Shown here: in pieces, positions 19,254-28,668 of the stretch
Layout of the letters: every line of letters starts with the position of its first letter
How positions within the stretch are numbered: position 1 is the stretch's first letter
Assembly: GCA_015061685.1 (NCBI GenBank)
Contig: SUWD01000004.1
Coordinates: 62,001-126,000 of the forward strand
Direction of reading: 5' to 3'
From: Lentisphaerota bacterium
GTDB taxonomy: Bacteria; Verrucomicrobiota; Lentisphaeria; Victivallales; Victivallaceae
DNA length: 64,000 nucleotides
The notes under the pieces: generated by a model
What the model saw: the letters and a program-made list of their open reading frames with translations, nothing else
What the model was told of the DNA's origin: nothing
Database searches by the model: none
Made by a program: the position numbers and the translations under genes

Positions 19254-19900
19254 GTGCCTCCCTCCCAGAAGCATGGCAGGAGTTCCTGACCGCCACCAAT
19301 GTCGATCCGGCTCTGTGGCAAATGCCGCTTGATAAAGCAAATCAACGGAGAAAAAATAATACGGTCTTTCCGCCGGAAAATCTGGTATTCCGGGCGTTTG
19401 AACTTACTCCGCCGGAAAAAGTCAGAATCGTTATCCTCGGTCAGGACCCTTATCACGATGACGGTCAGGCTGAAGGATTGGCTTTTTCCGTACCGGGAAA
19501 TACTCCTCTGCCACCATCTCTGAAAAATATTTTCAAGGAATACTCATCGGATCTGCAGCGTCCACAGCCGGATTCAGGTCATTTGGGAAAATGGGCGGAA
19601 AAGGGAGTGCTGCTGATCAATGCTATTTTGACCGTCGATGCCCATAAACCGGGAAGTCATGCCGATTTCGGCTGGGAAAAATTCACCGATGCGGTAATCG
19701 CCGCACTGAATCAGGAAAAATCTTCTCTGGTATTCATTCTCTGGGGAGGTTTTGCCGGGAAAAAAAGTAAACTTATCGATCCGGAAAAGCATACCGTCAT
19801 TGCCAGTGCCCACCCCTCACCGCTTTCAGCTTACCGGGGATTTTTCGGCAGCCGTCCATTTTCCAAGGCGGCGGCGGCACTGAACAACTGGCAATGGTGA
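19250..19900 (+). CDS. ung: Uracil-DNA glycosylase, family 1
   Basis: 216 residues. Excises uracil from DNA in base excision repair. The water-activating motif GQDPYH (Asp66, His69), the loop TPLPPSLKNIF, and the DNA-intercalating motif HPSPLSAYRGFFG are all present, which identifies family 1 UDG. The start is GTG overlapping the upstream stop (GTGA), with a strong GGAGG six nt before it. It ends convergently 10 nt from the thioredoxin-like gene. Confidence 0.96.
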   Translation: MSASLPEAWQEFLTATNVDPALWQMPLDKANQRRKNNTVFPPENLVFRAFELTPPEKVRIVILGQDPYHDDGQAEGLAFSVPGNTPLPPSLKNIFKEYSSDLQRPQPDSGHLGKWAEKGVLLINAILTVDAHKPGSHADFGWEKFTDAVIAALNQEKSSLVFILWGGFAGKKSKLIDPEKHTVIASAHPSPLSAYRGFFGSRPFSKAAAALNNWQW

Positions 19901-19910
19901 TTTTCAAGTT

Positions 19911-20255
19911 TTATTGATCTTCCGGAGAAGAAGTTGTCCCGGCGGGAAAAAGATTCATAACCTTTTCTTCGTCAGCAACTCCGACCAGTCTGCCAACTTC
20001 TTCGCCATCGCGGAAAACTACCAGCGTAGGAACTATATCCACCTCAAACTTGGCGGCGATCACCGGAGCTTCATCAATATCGATCTTGGTTACTTTTACT
20101 TCCTCGGGAAAACGGTCACTGTCAGCAAGGGCATTGAGCAGATCACCCTGTTTGTGACACGGGCCGTGCCACTGGGCAAAAAAATCCACCAGAACCACCC
20201 CTCGCCGGACCGCAACCGGAAAAGCTGCCGCAGAAAGTTTTTCAATCTTCTTCAT
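19911..20255 (-). CDS. Thioredoxin-fold protein with HGPC in place of CGPC
   Basis: 114 residues with a single thioredoxin domain. Strand VVLVDFFAQW leads into the active-site region WHGPCHKQ: His30 replaces the nucleophilic first Cys and only Cys33 remains. The cis-Pro loop IVPTLVVF and the C-terminal helix are normal. The codon is CAC, read directly. Without the first Cys it cannot do the usual dithiol reduction. Monothiol chemistry, persulfide or metal binding, or a chaperone-like role are possible alternatives. It has its own promoter and AGGAGGAG as ribosome binding site, so it looks expressed rather than decayed. Confidence 0.85.
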   Translation of the reverse strand: MKKIEKLSAAAFPVAVRRGVVLVDFFAQWHGPCHKQGDLLNALADSDRFPEEVKVTKIDIDEAPVIAAKFEVDIVPTLVVFRDGEEVGRLVGVADEEKVMNLFPAGTTSSPEDQ

Positions 20256-20293
20256 TTCTCCTCCTCATGAAATAATTTACTCCTCTTTTCAGC

Positions 20294-20321
20294 AATATAA
20301 GTCAATGAAGAGAAAAAACAA
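20294..20321 (-). promoter_or_regulatory. Promoter of the thioredoxin-like gene
   Basis: Minus strand -35-like TTGTTT (20316-20321), 16-nt spacer, -10 TATATT (20294-20299). The predicted start is ~32 nt before the ATG at 20255. Confidence 0.5.
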
Positions 20322-20340
20322 GAATTTTTTTGTTGGTCAT

Positions 20341-20487
20341 GTCTCAAATTTTGTGAAACCCAATCAGGAGCTTATAAACAAACATTTCTGTAACGTATGG
20401 AATATGTAACATAAGTTTGGATTTGTCAAACCGGCAAACACGGGTTCGATCTAACCGGTGGATGGATTTTTTACAAAAAAATGAGAC
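20341..20487 (+). mobile_element. MITE-like element A (147 bp, no coding capacity)
   Basis: Bounded by imperfect terminal inverted repeats: GTCTCAAATTTTGTGAAA at the left and, read inward on the other strand, GTCTCATTTTTTTGTAAA at the right. It shares two blocks with the element at 26645-26877, which is in the opposite orientation: the left ~45 bp and a core at 20425-20464 that contains CACGGGTTCGATC. No target-site duplication is obvious. It lies between the thioredoxin promoter and the end of the glycosidase gene. It contains no gene and is probably mobilised, or was mobilised, by a transposase in trans. Confidence 0.6.
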
Positions 20488-20522
20488 AATAACTTTTTGT
20501 TTATTTTTCAATTCCTATAATA

Positions 20523-23267
20523 TCACGGTTTGACCAGTTTGACCACTCCGAAACGGCGCGGAGCATGATAACCGGAACCGGTCAACCCCGCCCAATCCAG
20601 TTGGGCACTGCTCGATGCCAGATTGAATATGATCGTATCCCCCTGCCCCGCTCCAAGCATCTTCCTGACGGTCTGCCACGGAATATCGATCTGAAACTCC
20701 GCTTTTTCCCCGGCAACATCAACTTTGGAATGCCATTGGAAATTTACACTCTTATCCAGAGGAGCAGGCAATGAGGCATCAAAACGCCAGTCTGCCTGAA
20801 TATTCAACGTATTGACCATCAAATGAATATATCTTGATTGACCGGGAGTTCCCAAAAACACCTCAATTCCCGGATCAAGCCATACTGAACCATCACGGGT
20901 ACGGCATTTGGCTTGCAAGCCGACCGGGAAACGCAAAACGGCACGGATATGGATGCCCTCTGCATCACTGCAGATCCCGGCATTTTCCGGACGATTCAAA
21001 CTCTGCCATGATTCACGCAGATCAACTTTTTTTCCGGGATACAGATCTATTTTCAAAGCGGCGGCAGATTTTTCAAAAGATTCTTTCAATTCCGCCAGTA
21101 ATTCCTCACTGCTGCGGGTCAACAGCTTTTCCGGTGCGGATGTTTCAAATTTCCATACCCCGGTACCGAAAGGCAAAAGATCAAACCTCCCACCTGAAAC
21201 TGCGGCATTTCGCAGCTCGACCGGCGTCAGATCCACCTGCGGAAGCTGCCAATCGATCCGGCAGGACACTTTGGTATCCCAGGGATTGACCGCAATCAGC
21301 CACGCCTGCTTCGCCGATTTATCCGCGATCAACCGGAATTCAGGACGGCGCATGGAATCCGGAGCAACAACTTTACCCGGCAGACGCCAATCCGGCCCAA
21401 GCAATCCCGGAGTAAGCATATTCAATAAAGCAATAAATTCTTTCAAATCTGCCCACAATGACGGATTTTTCTCCGGCAAAGCTGTTTTACTGCTCATGTG
21501 CGGTGCCGGAAATTCATAAAAAAGCACCCCCTTCGCTCCGTGAATGATCCCAAGCAACGTCATTGCACGCAATTCATCCGGTGTCGGATAGCGGCCGTCT
21601 TTTTGACCGTATCCACCCCAGGAAAATGCCTGCGGTACAAAAATCACCGGGCGGTTGCCGGAAAAATAACGCATGGAATCCATCGAATATCCGATATCAA
21701 CTATCCTGCCCGCCGGAATCGGATAATGATCCACCCCAAGAATATCGGTTACTTTGAATGCCTGGTGCATGGTGGAATTTGCCGCAAAATTCAAAAATGT
21801 CGCACTGCCGGGACAAACCGCTTTGACCACCTCATTCAACAGTTGAATATCCCGTAATGTCACACCGATATTTCCGTCCGGTTCATCGCAAAGATAGTGA
21901 AGAAGCAACTGCTGCTGATCCCGGTTTTTCAATTTCCGGACAATTTCATCATACTCCCGCAAATGTGCCAGATGCGAAAGTACAACCGCAAAATTTTCTC
22001 CATTCGGACGTTTGCCGCTGTCCATCCCGGTAATGAAAGTATTGACAGCGGCATTTTCCAGACGGGCATCCGATGGCTTTACATGATAAAAGCCGATCGG
22101 GAAAAAAGGCGTGCCGTTCCAGAGAATGTTGTTATTTTCATCCGTAACAGCCGCCGGAGGACGGTATTTGATCCCGTGATGAAGTGCCACTGCTTTGCCG
22201 AATTCAACCGGATCAATATCCGGGCGGTCAAGCAATAACTGCTTGGCAAACGGCACTTTCCCTTTGATTTCGGGAAAAGCTTTCAACTCCATCAACGATG
22301 CCGCCTTACCGGGATCATATTCCGGATCAGCGGTCAGCAGCAGACTGTCAACGACCCCGTTACCGCTTTTTGCCCGCTGCAAAATAATTTCCACTTCGCT
22401 CCCGCTGACTTCACCGGCACGGTGCCAGAGCCATTTCCCTCCGGTAAAAGGCAATACTTTTTCGACTCCGTTTACCGAAAAGGCTGTCGGATTGCTGCCG
22501 TTATTTGCATGACGGATCCAGAGATAAAGTTTTTTCCCTCCGCAATCGGGCAGCAGCAGAGTCTCCCGGTGTTCAGCGGTGATAAATGAACCGCCGCCGC
22601 CAAGTAAAGTGCCGGAAGTAAGTTTGTATGTGCCGGGCAAATTCTCCAATTCATAACGCCAGCACTCTTGGGGAAAAGCAGTACCGGCACTCTCTCCGGT
22701 TGATACAACTCCATGTATCTCCAATTCAGCAAGCACCATCATAGCACTTTTATGCGATGAACAAACCACCCGGATGTAACGGTATTTTCGATTTTTCATG
22801 GGAATGACCAACCGGCGCAACTCTCCTTTGCCCTCCGGCATTGCGGTCAATTTCAATGTCTCCGGCACATCAAAAACATCTTTGCCGTTGATCTTTTCCC
22901 CGCCGGAAACTTCAATTTTCTCGATCAGATTACCGTATTGACCGGCAGAACCGTGGAAAAGCACTACCTTGTCCACAATATATTCGGCCCCGAGATCAAC
23001 CAATGCAGTAATTCTTTTCGGCTGATTGCCCCAGAAATAGGTCTTGACAGAATTCGGATAATCAAATTTACCGTCATTCAAACGCTCTGCCGGGTCTTTC
23101 CCCACCTCATAATATCCAAGCTTGTCAACCTTGGTATTGGTATCTTTAAGCTGCTGACCGGGCCAATACAATGCTTCATTTTTCAATTCAACAACTTTAT
23201 AAGCGATCCCGGCAGCCGACACACTCAATAACGGCAGCAGTGATATCAATACCAGAAACTTTTTCAT
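20523..23267 (-). CDS. Secreted multidomain glycoside-hydrolase-like protein
   Basis: 914 residues. Signal peptide 1-19; a discoidin/F5-8C-like beta-sandwich at about 50-187 ([29 protein letters not shown]); a TIM-barrel glycosidase-like domain at about 375-640 with [15 protein letters not shown], the candidate acid DEP at 461-463, GVDHYP at 511-516 and [10 protein letters not shown]; and a C-terminal CBM9/DOMON-like beta-sandwich at about 760-914 ([22 protein letters not shown]). The GH family cannot be assigned from sequence alone. The substrate is probably a host or plant glycan. Overlaps the pseudopilin gene by 4 nt. MITE A lies 35 nt past the stop. Confidence 0.75.
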   Translation of the reverse strand: MKKFLVLISLLPLLSVSAAGIAYKVVELKNEALYWPGQQLKDTNTKVDKLGYYEVGKDPAERLNDGKFDYPNSVKTYFWGNQPKRITALVDLGAEYIVDKVVLFHGSAGQYGNLIEKIEVSGGEKINGKDVFDVPETLKLTAMPEGKGELRRLVIPMKNRKYRYIRVVCSSHKSAMMVLAELEIHGVVSTGESAGTAFPQECWRYELENLPGTYKLTSGTLLGGGGSFITAEHRETLLLPDCGGKKLYLWIRHANNGSNPTAFSVNGVEKVLPFTGGKWLWHRAGEVSGSEVEIILQRAKSGNGVVDSLLLTADPEYDPGKAASLMELKAFPEIKGKVPFAKQLLLDRPDIDPVEFGKAVALHHGIKYRPPAAVTDENNNILWNGTPFFPIGFYHVKPSDARLENAAVNTFITGMDSGKRPNGENFAVVLSHLAHLREYDEIVRKLKNRDQQQLLLHYLCDEPDGNIGVTLRDIQLLNEVVKAVCPGSATFLNFAANSTMHQAFKVTDILGVDHYPIPAGRIVDIGYSMDSMRYFSGNRPVIFVPQAFSWGGYGQKDGRYPTPDELRAMTLLGIIHGAKGVLFYEFPAPHMSSKTALPEKNPSLWADLKEFIALLNMLTPGLLGPDWRLPGKVVAPDSMRRPEFRLIADKSAKQAWLIAVNPWDTKVSCRIDWQLPQVDLTPVELRNAAVSGGRFDLLPFGTGVWKFETSAPEKLLTRSSEELLAELKESFEKSAAALKIDLYPGKKVDLRESWQSLNRPENAGICSDAEGIHIRAVLRFPVGLQAKCRTRDGSVWLDPGIEVFLGTPGQSRYIHLMVNTLNIQADWRFDASLPAPLDKSVNFQWHSKVDVAGEKAEFQIDIPWQTVRKMLGAGQGDTIIFNLASSSAQLDWAGLTGSGYHAPRRFGVVKLVKP

Positions 23268-23917
23268 AATGCCACCCCGTTGGAATCACGGAAATAGAAT
23301 ATTTTCTGTTCCCAAACCAAAGCATTTTCCGTGGCGACATTACCGCCGGCAAAAAGTACATTGATCATGCCGTTGTGACGTTTGAAATAGGGATTTTCAT
23401 CCTTGAAAGCAGTTAAATCATTGGTCACCCAGATATCAAACCAGGGACTGGCATCAGCAGGTTTGTACCGGTCAATAATTAAAGGCACAGTTGTGGCATT
23501 GGCAGCTTTGCCGTATTTCCGGTAAGTCGTTTCACGGGCACCATCCCCTCCATAAGTATAGGTATGCCGGGTGTGACCGTAATTGGTGTTGCAGGAATCC
23601 AGCCGGCTTTCTGAAGGACAGATGTAAGAAGCGGTATTTTTGGCGATATAAGTATCAAGCAGAAAAACCCACCATTTGGAACTGTTATCCCGGCAAGGCT
23701 CGTAAAAATCATCATTGTCACCGCTGTACATGGCAGACGCATTACCGAATTGTTTGAGGTTGTTGATGCAGGACGCACTTCTGCCGCGTTCCCGGGCGGA
23801 ATTAAGTGCAGGAAGCAATATCGCCGCAAGAATGGCTATAATTGCAATGACTACGAGGAGTTCAATAAGAGTAAAGAACCGGTTCTTTACTCCGGACATC
23901 TGGAATGCTTTTTTCAT
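23264..23917 (-). CDS. Prepilin-type N-terminal methylation domain protein (type II pseudopilin-like)
   Basis: 217 residues. A short leader ends in a prepilin-peptidase site followed by [24 protein letters not shown], then a C-terminal globular part with the [21 protein letters not shown] segment, as in the DUF1559/H-X9-DG families that are greatly expanded in Lentisphaerae and Planctomycetes. The FAGGNVA near the end matches the small C-terminal motif. It is thought to be secreted through a type II/IV-like system; the role in glycan use is inferred from context only. AAGGAGAG precedes the ATG. It sits between the LacI regulator (23 nt) and the glycosidase (4-nt overlap). Confidence 0.85.
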   Translation of the reverse strand: MKKAFQMSGVKNRFFTLIELLVVIAIIAILAAILLPALNSARERGRSASCINNLKQFGNASAMYSGDNDDFYEPCRDNSSKWWVFLLDTYIAKNTASYICPSESRLDSCNTNYGHTRHTYTYGGDGARETTYRKYGKAANATTVPLIIDRYKPADASPWFDIWVTNDLTAFKDENPYFKRHNGMINVLFAGGNVATENALVWEQKIFYFRDSNGVAL

Positions 23918-23940
23918 GATTTTTCTCTCCTTTTTTGTTT

Positions 23941-24960
23941 TTATCTCAAATTCAAAACGGTTTTACCCGGAATCAATTCAGGACGCAAAGCAACTGTTTT
24001 AGGTGCAAAATTCCCTCCATTGATAAGTTCCAGCAGTAATTTTGCCGCTTCCGAGCAAACATCATCAAAACGGTCACTTATCCAGCTCACATCTGCCGGC
24101 AGCGGAATATGGGAACTGCTCCCGATTATTGAAATGTCTCGCGGCATCTGCAACTGTAATTTATCCTGTAATATCTGCACCGCGATCATCGCCCGGTAAA
24201 AATCCACCCCGATCAACGCCGTCGGACGATCCTTGCCGGAAAACAGCGGAATCAAACGCTCCGCAAAACCTTCAGCGGCACTGAATGGCGGCAGCACTCC
24301 GTTGACCAATTCACGCTGCCAGCAGCACTCCCATGCCGGGTCAAGCGGTAAACCGCAATCACTCATCGCCTCCCGGAAACCGGCAAGGCGTTCACGGGTA
24401 TGCAATGATTCCGATTCATCGGAAAGAAAGACTATCCGCTTATGCCCGTGAGCTGCCAGATGGCGAACCGCCAAAGCGGAAATGGCACGATTGTCGATCT
24501 TGACACAACTGCAGTCAATATCCAAATCAGCATACTGAACTCCGATCACCGGAATGTCCTGAAAATACTTCTCCCGGAATTCCTTGCTGACTTTACCGTG
24601 AAAAATCACCCCGTCAATCTCTTTGCGGAGCAATGACGGTGGCGGCACCTCATCCAAGCCCACCGCCGATACCAGAAGATTATAACCATGTGGAGCTATG
24701 ACACGGTTCACTCCGTCCACCACCAAATTGCAGGCCGTACTGAAAAACGATGTGGCAGACAGAACATTTTCAAATGTGAGAAACAATATCTGCCGGGTAC
24801 TTCTGCCTGACATGAAAGAAAGATTATACCCAAGTCTTGATGCTGCCGCCAATACCCGTTTCTGTCCGGCAGTGCGGGCATTGTCCGGATTGCGGAGTAC
24901 CCTTGAGGCGGTGGCAACAGAAACATCTGCAGCTTGGGCTACTTGCGAAACACTGACCAT
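23941..24960 (-). CDS. LacI-family transcriptional regulator
   Basis: About 339 residues. N-terminal helix-turn-helix [23 protein letters not shown] with the hinge-helix region ([13 protein letters not shown]), then a periplasmic-binding-protein-like effector domain ([27 protein letters not shown]). The ATG at 24960 follows AAGGAG and matches the family start better than one 8 codons upstream. It heads the operon with the pseudopilin and glycosidase-like genes. Two identical dyad sites flank and overlap its own promoter, so autoregulation and control of the downstream glycan genes is likely; the inducer is probably a sugar. Confidence 0.9.
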   Translation of the reverse strand: MVSVSQVAQAADVSVATASRVLRNPDNARTAGQKRVLAAASRLGYNLSFMSGRSTRQILFLTFENVLSATSFFSTACNLVVDGVNRVIAPHGYNLLVSAVGLDEVPPPSLLRKEIDGVIFHGKVSKEFREKYFQDIPVIGVQYADLDIDCSCVKIDNRAISALAVRHLAAHGHKRIVFLSDESESLHTRERLAGFREAMSDCGLPLDPAWECCWQRELVNGVLPPFSAAEGFAERLIPLFSGKDRPTALIGVDFYRAMIAVQILQDKLQLQMPRDISIIGSSSHIPLPADVSWISDRFDDVCSEAAKLLLELINGGNFAPKTVALRPELIPGKTVLNLR

Positions 24961-24986
24961 AAGTTTTTCTCCTTTTAACGTCAAAA

Positions 24987-25001
24987 CGGATTGTCAATCG
25001 C
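24987..25001 (-). promoter_or_regulatory. Operator O2, LacI-type dyad downstream of the start site
   Basis: The 15-bp CGGATTGTCAATCGC contains the perfect inverted repeat GATTG-T-CAATC. It lies at about +7 to +21 of the predicted lacI-like transcript. The identical 15-mer recurs 45 bp upstream; the match extends to AAAACGGATTGTCAATCGC. Confidence 0.65.
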
Positions 25002-25013
25002 TCTTACACCCAA

Positions 25014-25042
25014 AATATACACCGGATAAAACGGATTGTCAA
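25014..25042 (-). promoter_or_regulatory. Promoter of the LacI regulator-pseudopilin-glycosidase operon
   Basis: Minus strand -35 TTGACA (25037-25042, consensus), 17-nt spacer, -10 TATATT (25014-25019). Predicted start near 25007, ~47 nt before the ATG. The -35 hexamer is inside operator O1 and operator O2 follows the start site. Confidence 0.75.
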
Positions 25043-25046
25043 TCGC
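25032..25046 (-). promoter_or_regulatory. Operator O1, LacI-type dyad overlapping the -35 box
   Basis: Second copy of CGGATTGTCAATCGC with the GATTG-T-CAATC dyad. It contains the TTGACA hexamer of the promoter, so bound repressor would block polymerase. The 45-bp spacing between the two sites would allow a looped complex or simultaneous occlusion. Confidence 0.65.
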
Positions 25047-25123
25047 AAAATGCAAAAATTTTGCAATTTTCTGAAAAACTTTTGCATTCATCTATCTTCC
25101 TCTCCAAATGCGGCAAAAGAAAA

Positions 25124-25165
25124 GGGGACTGCTGCTTACCTCTACGAGGTTTGGCAACAGCCCCC
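25124..25165 (-). terminator. Terminator after cysS, nested-hairpin type
   Basis: Outer stem GGGGGCTGTTGC pairing with GCAGCAGTCCCC (two mismatches), with an inner ACCTC-GTA-GAGGT hairpin, then TTTTCTTTT on the minus strand. The same nested architecture and partly the same sequence recur at 35292-35330. Confidence 0.65.
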
Positions 25166-25201
25166 TGATAAACTTTTTTGATTTTCAAAAAAAGCAGGAA
25201 T

Positions 25202-26614
25202 TCAGAGCTTTTTCAATTCCCATGCTCCGCCGGGAATATCTTTGACGGCATAACCGAGTTTGGTCAATTCATCACGCAAACGGTCGCTCTCGGCAAAGTT
25301 TTTCGCTTTGCGGGCCGCAGCACGGGCTTCGGCAAGTGCAGTAACTTCAGCCGGGATCGCCGAAACTGCACGCACCGCATCAACCTCAAAACAGCCGATC
25401 ACCCGGTCAAAATCACGGAATGCCGCCATGACCGCTTTGGCTCCGTTGCCGGAAAGTTTCTTCTCATCCGCCAGACGGTTGGCTCCACGCATAAGTTCAA
25501 ATGCCGCCGCCAGTGCCGGAGCAATATTCAGATCATCTGCCATTGCAGAAGCAAAATCTTTTTTGCAATTTTCAATCAGTTCTTTGACTTCAGCACCGTC
25601 ACCATCCGCTTCAATACCACGCAGACGGTCAAACAATGCGTCAAATTTGCCCAGCGTTTCTCTTGCCTGACTCAAAGCATCAAGCGTGAAGTTGAGCTTT
25701 TTACGGTAGTGCGCCCCGACCAGCACCCAGCGGATCTCTCTGCCATTCCAGCCTTTGTCCTGCAAATCACGCAGAGTGTAGAAGTTGCCCAGTGATTTGG
25801 ACATTTTGGTTCCGTCAACCATCAGGTGTTCGCAGTGCAGCCAGTAATTGACCCATTTTTTGCCGGTGGCTGATTCGCTCTGGGCGATCTCATCCTCGTG
25901 GTGCGGGAACATATTATCCACTCCGCCGGTATGGATGTCAAAAGATTCACCGAGATACTTCATGGACATCGCACTGCACTCAATGTGCCAGCCCGGACGG
26001 CCTTTGCCCCAGGGACTCTCCCAGAATACATCGCCATCCGCCTCATCCCAGGCTTTCCACAAAGCAAAATCCCCGACCGCATCTTTGGCGTATTCATCAG
26101 TGGAAATACGCACACCGTCACGCTGATTCTCCCGGTCGATGCGGGCAAGTTTGCCGTAATCTTTGCACTTATCAATGGAAAAATAGATACATTTGTCCGG
26201 AGCCTGATAAGCAAATCCTTTATCCATCAGAGTCTGGATAAGTGCGATCATTTCGGGAATGTGATCAGTCGCCGCCGGATAGATCTCCGCAGGCTCGATT
26301 TTAAGCGTGCGGATATCATCGAAAAATGCCTGCTTGTATCTGGCGGTAAATTCACGCAGCGGCAACCCCTCTTTCCGGGAATCCCGGATCGTTTTGTCAT
26401 CCACGTCGGTAAGATTCATCACCTGCGTAACGGTGTAGCCGAAGTACTCCAGTGTACGCCGCAGGATATCCTCAAAAACATACGCCCGGAAATTGCCGAT
26501 GTGGGCAAAGTTGTAAACGGTCGGTCCGCAGGTGTACATTTTGGCACAGCCGGGATCCAAAGCTTTAAAATTCATCTGGCGGCGTTCAAGAGTGTTGAAA
26601 AAACGCAATTCCAT
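25202..26614 (-). CDS. cysS: Cysteinyl-tRNA synthetase
   Basis: About 470 residues. Class I synthetase. The HIGH-type motif occurs in [15 protein letters not shown], with the first zinc-ligand Cys in its CGP; further zinc ligands are in WHIECSAMS and the HHEDE segment; the KMSKS motif is KMSKSLGN. The C-terminal anticodon-binding helical domain and small terminal domain ([10 protein letters not shown]) are complete. ATG 26614 lies 6 nt after GGAG. MITE B ends only ~30 bp upstream, so the native promoter may have been displaced or replaced by sequence within that element. The nested hairpin at 25124-25165 terminates the transcript. Confidence 0.96.
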   Translation of the reverse strand: MELRFFNTLERRQMNFKALDPGCAKMYTCGPTVYNFAHIGNFRAYVFEDILRRTLEYFGYTVTQVMNLTDVDDKTIRDSRKEGLPLREFTARYKQAFFDDIRTLKIEPAEIYPAATDHIPEMIALIQTLMDKGFAYQAPDKCIYFSIDKCKDYGKLARIDRENQRDGVRISTDEYAKDAVGDFALWKAWDEADGDVFWESPWGKGRPGWHIECSAMSMKYLGESFDIHTGGVDNMFPHHEDEIAQSESATGKKWVNYWLHCEHLMVDGTKMSKSLGNFYTLRDLQDKGWNGREIRWVLVGAHYRKKLNFTLDALSQARETLGKFDALFDRLRGIEADGDGAEVKELIENCKKDFASAMADDLNIAPALAAAFELMRGANRLADEKKLSGNGAKAVMAAFRDFDRVIGCFEVDAVRAVSAIPAEVTALAEARAAARKAKNFAESDRLRDELTKLGYAVKDIPGGAWELKKL

Positions 26615-26644
26615 TTTTATCTCCAAAAGTTATTTTTTATTATT

Positions 26645-26877
26645 GTCTCATTTTTTGTGAAAAATCTTTCCGCGGCGGTGCATTGCGGGCAATCTCCTGG
26701 CAAATCTGCGGACGTTTTCGCAGTCATGTACATTTGGTACACTCCTGCTCATCCGCCTTGATTTGCCCGCGACCTTGCCTCACACTGCATCCACCGGTCG
26801 GATCGAACCCGTGTTTGCCGGATTGACAAAAATGTTTGTTTATAAGCTCCTGTTACGGGTTTCACAAAATTTGGGAC
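26645..26877 (-). mobile_element. MITE-like element B (233 bp), inverted relative to element A
   Basis: On the minus strand it begins GTCCCAAATTTTGTGAAACC and ends in TTTTTCACAAAAAATGAGAC, matching the termini of element A. It also shares the core at 26788-26827 (GGCAAACACGGGTTCGATC). An extra ~115 bp at about 26670-26787 is absent from A and has its own dyad (GCGGGCAATC against GATTTGCCCGC). No open reading frame of significance. The rest of the 382-nt gap between cysS and the ABC gene holds only the ABC promoter. Confidence 0.6.
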
Positions 26878-26934
26878 ACTACCTATTTTTTCGGCATCAA
26901 CTATAATGTAATCTGTCTAAGTGATTTTTTCAAC

Positions 26935-26963
26935 TTGCAAACCGCCTTAATCGGACTTATATT
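26935..26963 (+). promoter_or_regulatory. Promoter of the ABC exporter gene
   Basis: -35 TTGCAA (26935-26940), 17-nt spacer, -10 TATATT (26958-26963). Predicted start near 26970, ~27 nt before the ATG. Confidence 0.6.
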
Positions 26964-26996
26964 ATTATATTTGATATTTTCAGAGGATTTTTCAAT

Positions 26997-28658
26997 ATGT
27001 TTTCTTTTATCAACCATCTGCGGTGGCTCTTTTCACCGCAGGACAAACGCAAATTTATTTTCATTGCCATGTTGATGGCATTTTCTGCGATTCTGGAACT
27101 TGCCGGGATCGGAATTCTGCTGGGAGCGGCAACGGTTTTTCTGGCATCGGACACTCCGGCCGGAATAAAGGCGGCACAGATCCTCTCTTTCTGTATGCCG
27201 GGGATTGCGGCAAAATATCAGGTTGCATGGGCAATAATCGCCATCGGATTACTGCTGATGCTGAAAAATCTTTTTGCATTGCTGGTTATCAATATCCAGG
27301 CTAAATTCATCTTTGCCAAACGTAACGAATTGGCAAAGCGGCTTTTCAAGGGTTTTCTTTATGCTGATTACGAGAGCTTTTCACAGCTCTCCCCGGAATA
27401 CTGTTTCGGCAGTTTCTTCCGGCTCAATGATATCGGGAATGTGATCCTGCTGCCAACGATGCAAGTCATCGCTGATGTCATGATGATCGCAGTTTTAAGC
27501 TGTGCGGCAGTAATAATGTTCCCGGCGATCACTCTTGCCGGAACATTTTTTATGGTTTTGACCGCTTTTGCCATATCTTTTTTCAGCCGCAGAGCGAATA
27601 AAAAATTCAGCGAAGACATGTTCAAACACACCCTTGAAGAAAACCGCTTCTGCCAAGCCGGTATCAGCGGAGAAAAAACGATCAAGTGTGCCGTAAAAGA
27701 GGAGTATTTTCTCGACCGTTTTGCCGGAGAATACAAAAAGAAAAATGATTTCGCCTGCAAACTCTATACCCTCGGACAACTTCCACGGCTCTCTCTGGAG
27801 TCAGCATCCATAATCCTCGCCGCCGTCGTTTTTGCCGTAATGGTCTTTATGGATGCGGAAAAAAGCCGGATCATGTTCATCTTTGCGATCCTAACTGCTG
27901 TAATCAGCCGGATCCTGCCGGCTTTGAGCAGATGCCACTACAATTTGACTTTGATCCGGCAAAGTCTGCCGCTTCTGGAATCGACTACAGATATCCTCCG
28001 GGATCTGCCGCAGGAACTGCGAACTGACGGTACTGCCGGAGATGCCGGAGAAACGATCTCTTTCAATAATATTTCTTTTGCCTACAAAGGCGGTCAGAAA
28101 ATTTTTGACAACTTCAATCTGACCATTGAGCCTGAAACTTCCCTCGCAATCGCCGGTAAATCCGGCAGAGGAAAAAGTACCCTTGTCGATTTGCTGCTGG
28201 GACTGCTCAAGCCGGAAACAGGAAATATCACCGCCGGAAATATCGATATAGCCAGCAATTTACCGGCATGGCGGAAACAAATCGGCATCGTGCCGCAAAA
28301 TATCTTCCTTCTGGAAGGAAGCGTTGCCGAAAATATCGCTTTCGGCGAAAGTGATATCGATCTGAAAAGAGTTGAAAAAGCCTTACAGGATGCCGGTTTG
28401 AAAGAGTTCTCTCCGGATATGATGCTCACTTCCCAGGGTAATCTTTCCGGAGGTCAGAGACAGCGTATCGGCATTGCCAGAGCATTTTACAAACAGGCAA
28501 AACTGCTCATCCTCGATGAAGCAACCAGTGCATTGGACGCCGAAACCGAAAATGATTTCTGCAATGTCCTCAAAGAACTCCACGGCAAACTTACGATCAT
28601 CGTCATCTCACACCGGGAATCAACCCTCGAAGCATGTGACCGCAAAATCGTTTTGTGA
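26997..28658 (+). CDS. ABC exporter, fused permease-ATPase (lipid/oligosaccharide flippase-like)
   Basis: 553 residues. N-terminal type IV ABC-exporter transmembrane domain of about six helices (to ~residue 320), then a nucleotide-binding domain with Walker A GKSGRGKSTLVD, signature LSGGQRQRIGIARA, Walker B LLILDEATSALD, D-loop and the H-loop His in VISHRES. The start LRWLFSPQDKRKF and general layout recall PglK/WlaB-type flippases of lipid-linked glycans, but MsbA-like lipid export is equally possible. AGAGG lies 10 nt before the ATG. The C terminus is short after the H-loop. It would act as a homodimer in the inner membrane. Confidence 0.82.
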   Translation: MFSFINHLRWLFSPQDKRKFIFIAMLMAFSAILELAGIGILLGAATVFLASDTPAGIKAAQILSFCMPGIAAKYQVAWAIIAIGLLLMLKNLFALLVINIQAKFIFAKRNELAKRLFKGFLYADYESFSQLSPEYCFGSFFRLNDIGNVILLPTMQVIADVMMIAVLSCAAVIMFPAITLAGTFFMVLTAFAISFFSRRANKKFSEDMFKHTLEENRFCQAGISGEKTIKCAVKEEYFLDRFAGEYKKKNDFACKLYTLGQLPRLSLESASIILAAVVFAVMVFMDAEKSRIMFIFAILTAVISRILPALSRCHYNLTLIRQSLPLLESTTDILRDLPQELRTDGTAGDAGETISFNNISFAYKGGQKIFDNFNLTIEPETSLAIAGKSGRGKSTLVDLLLGLLKPETGNITAGNIDIASNLPAWRKQIGIVPQNIFLLEGSVAENIAFGESDIDLKRVEKALQDAGLKEFSPDMMLTSQGNLSGGQRQRIGIARAFYKQAKLLILDEATSALDAETENDFCNVLKELHGKLTIIVISHRESTLEACDRKIVL

Positions 28659-28668
28659 AACGCTCTTT

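Noticed and set aside
26788..26827. tRNA gene suggested by a T-loop-like sequence
   Set aside because: No acceptor, D-arm or anticodon stem; the same core occurs in both MITE copies.
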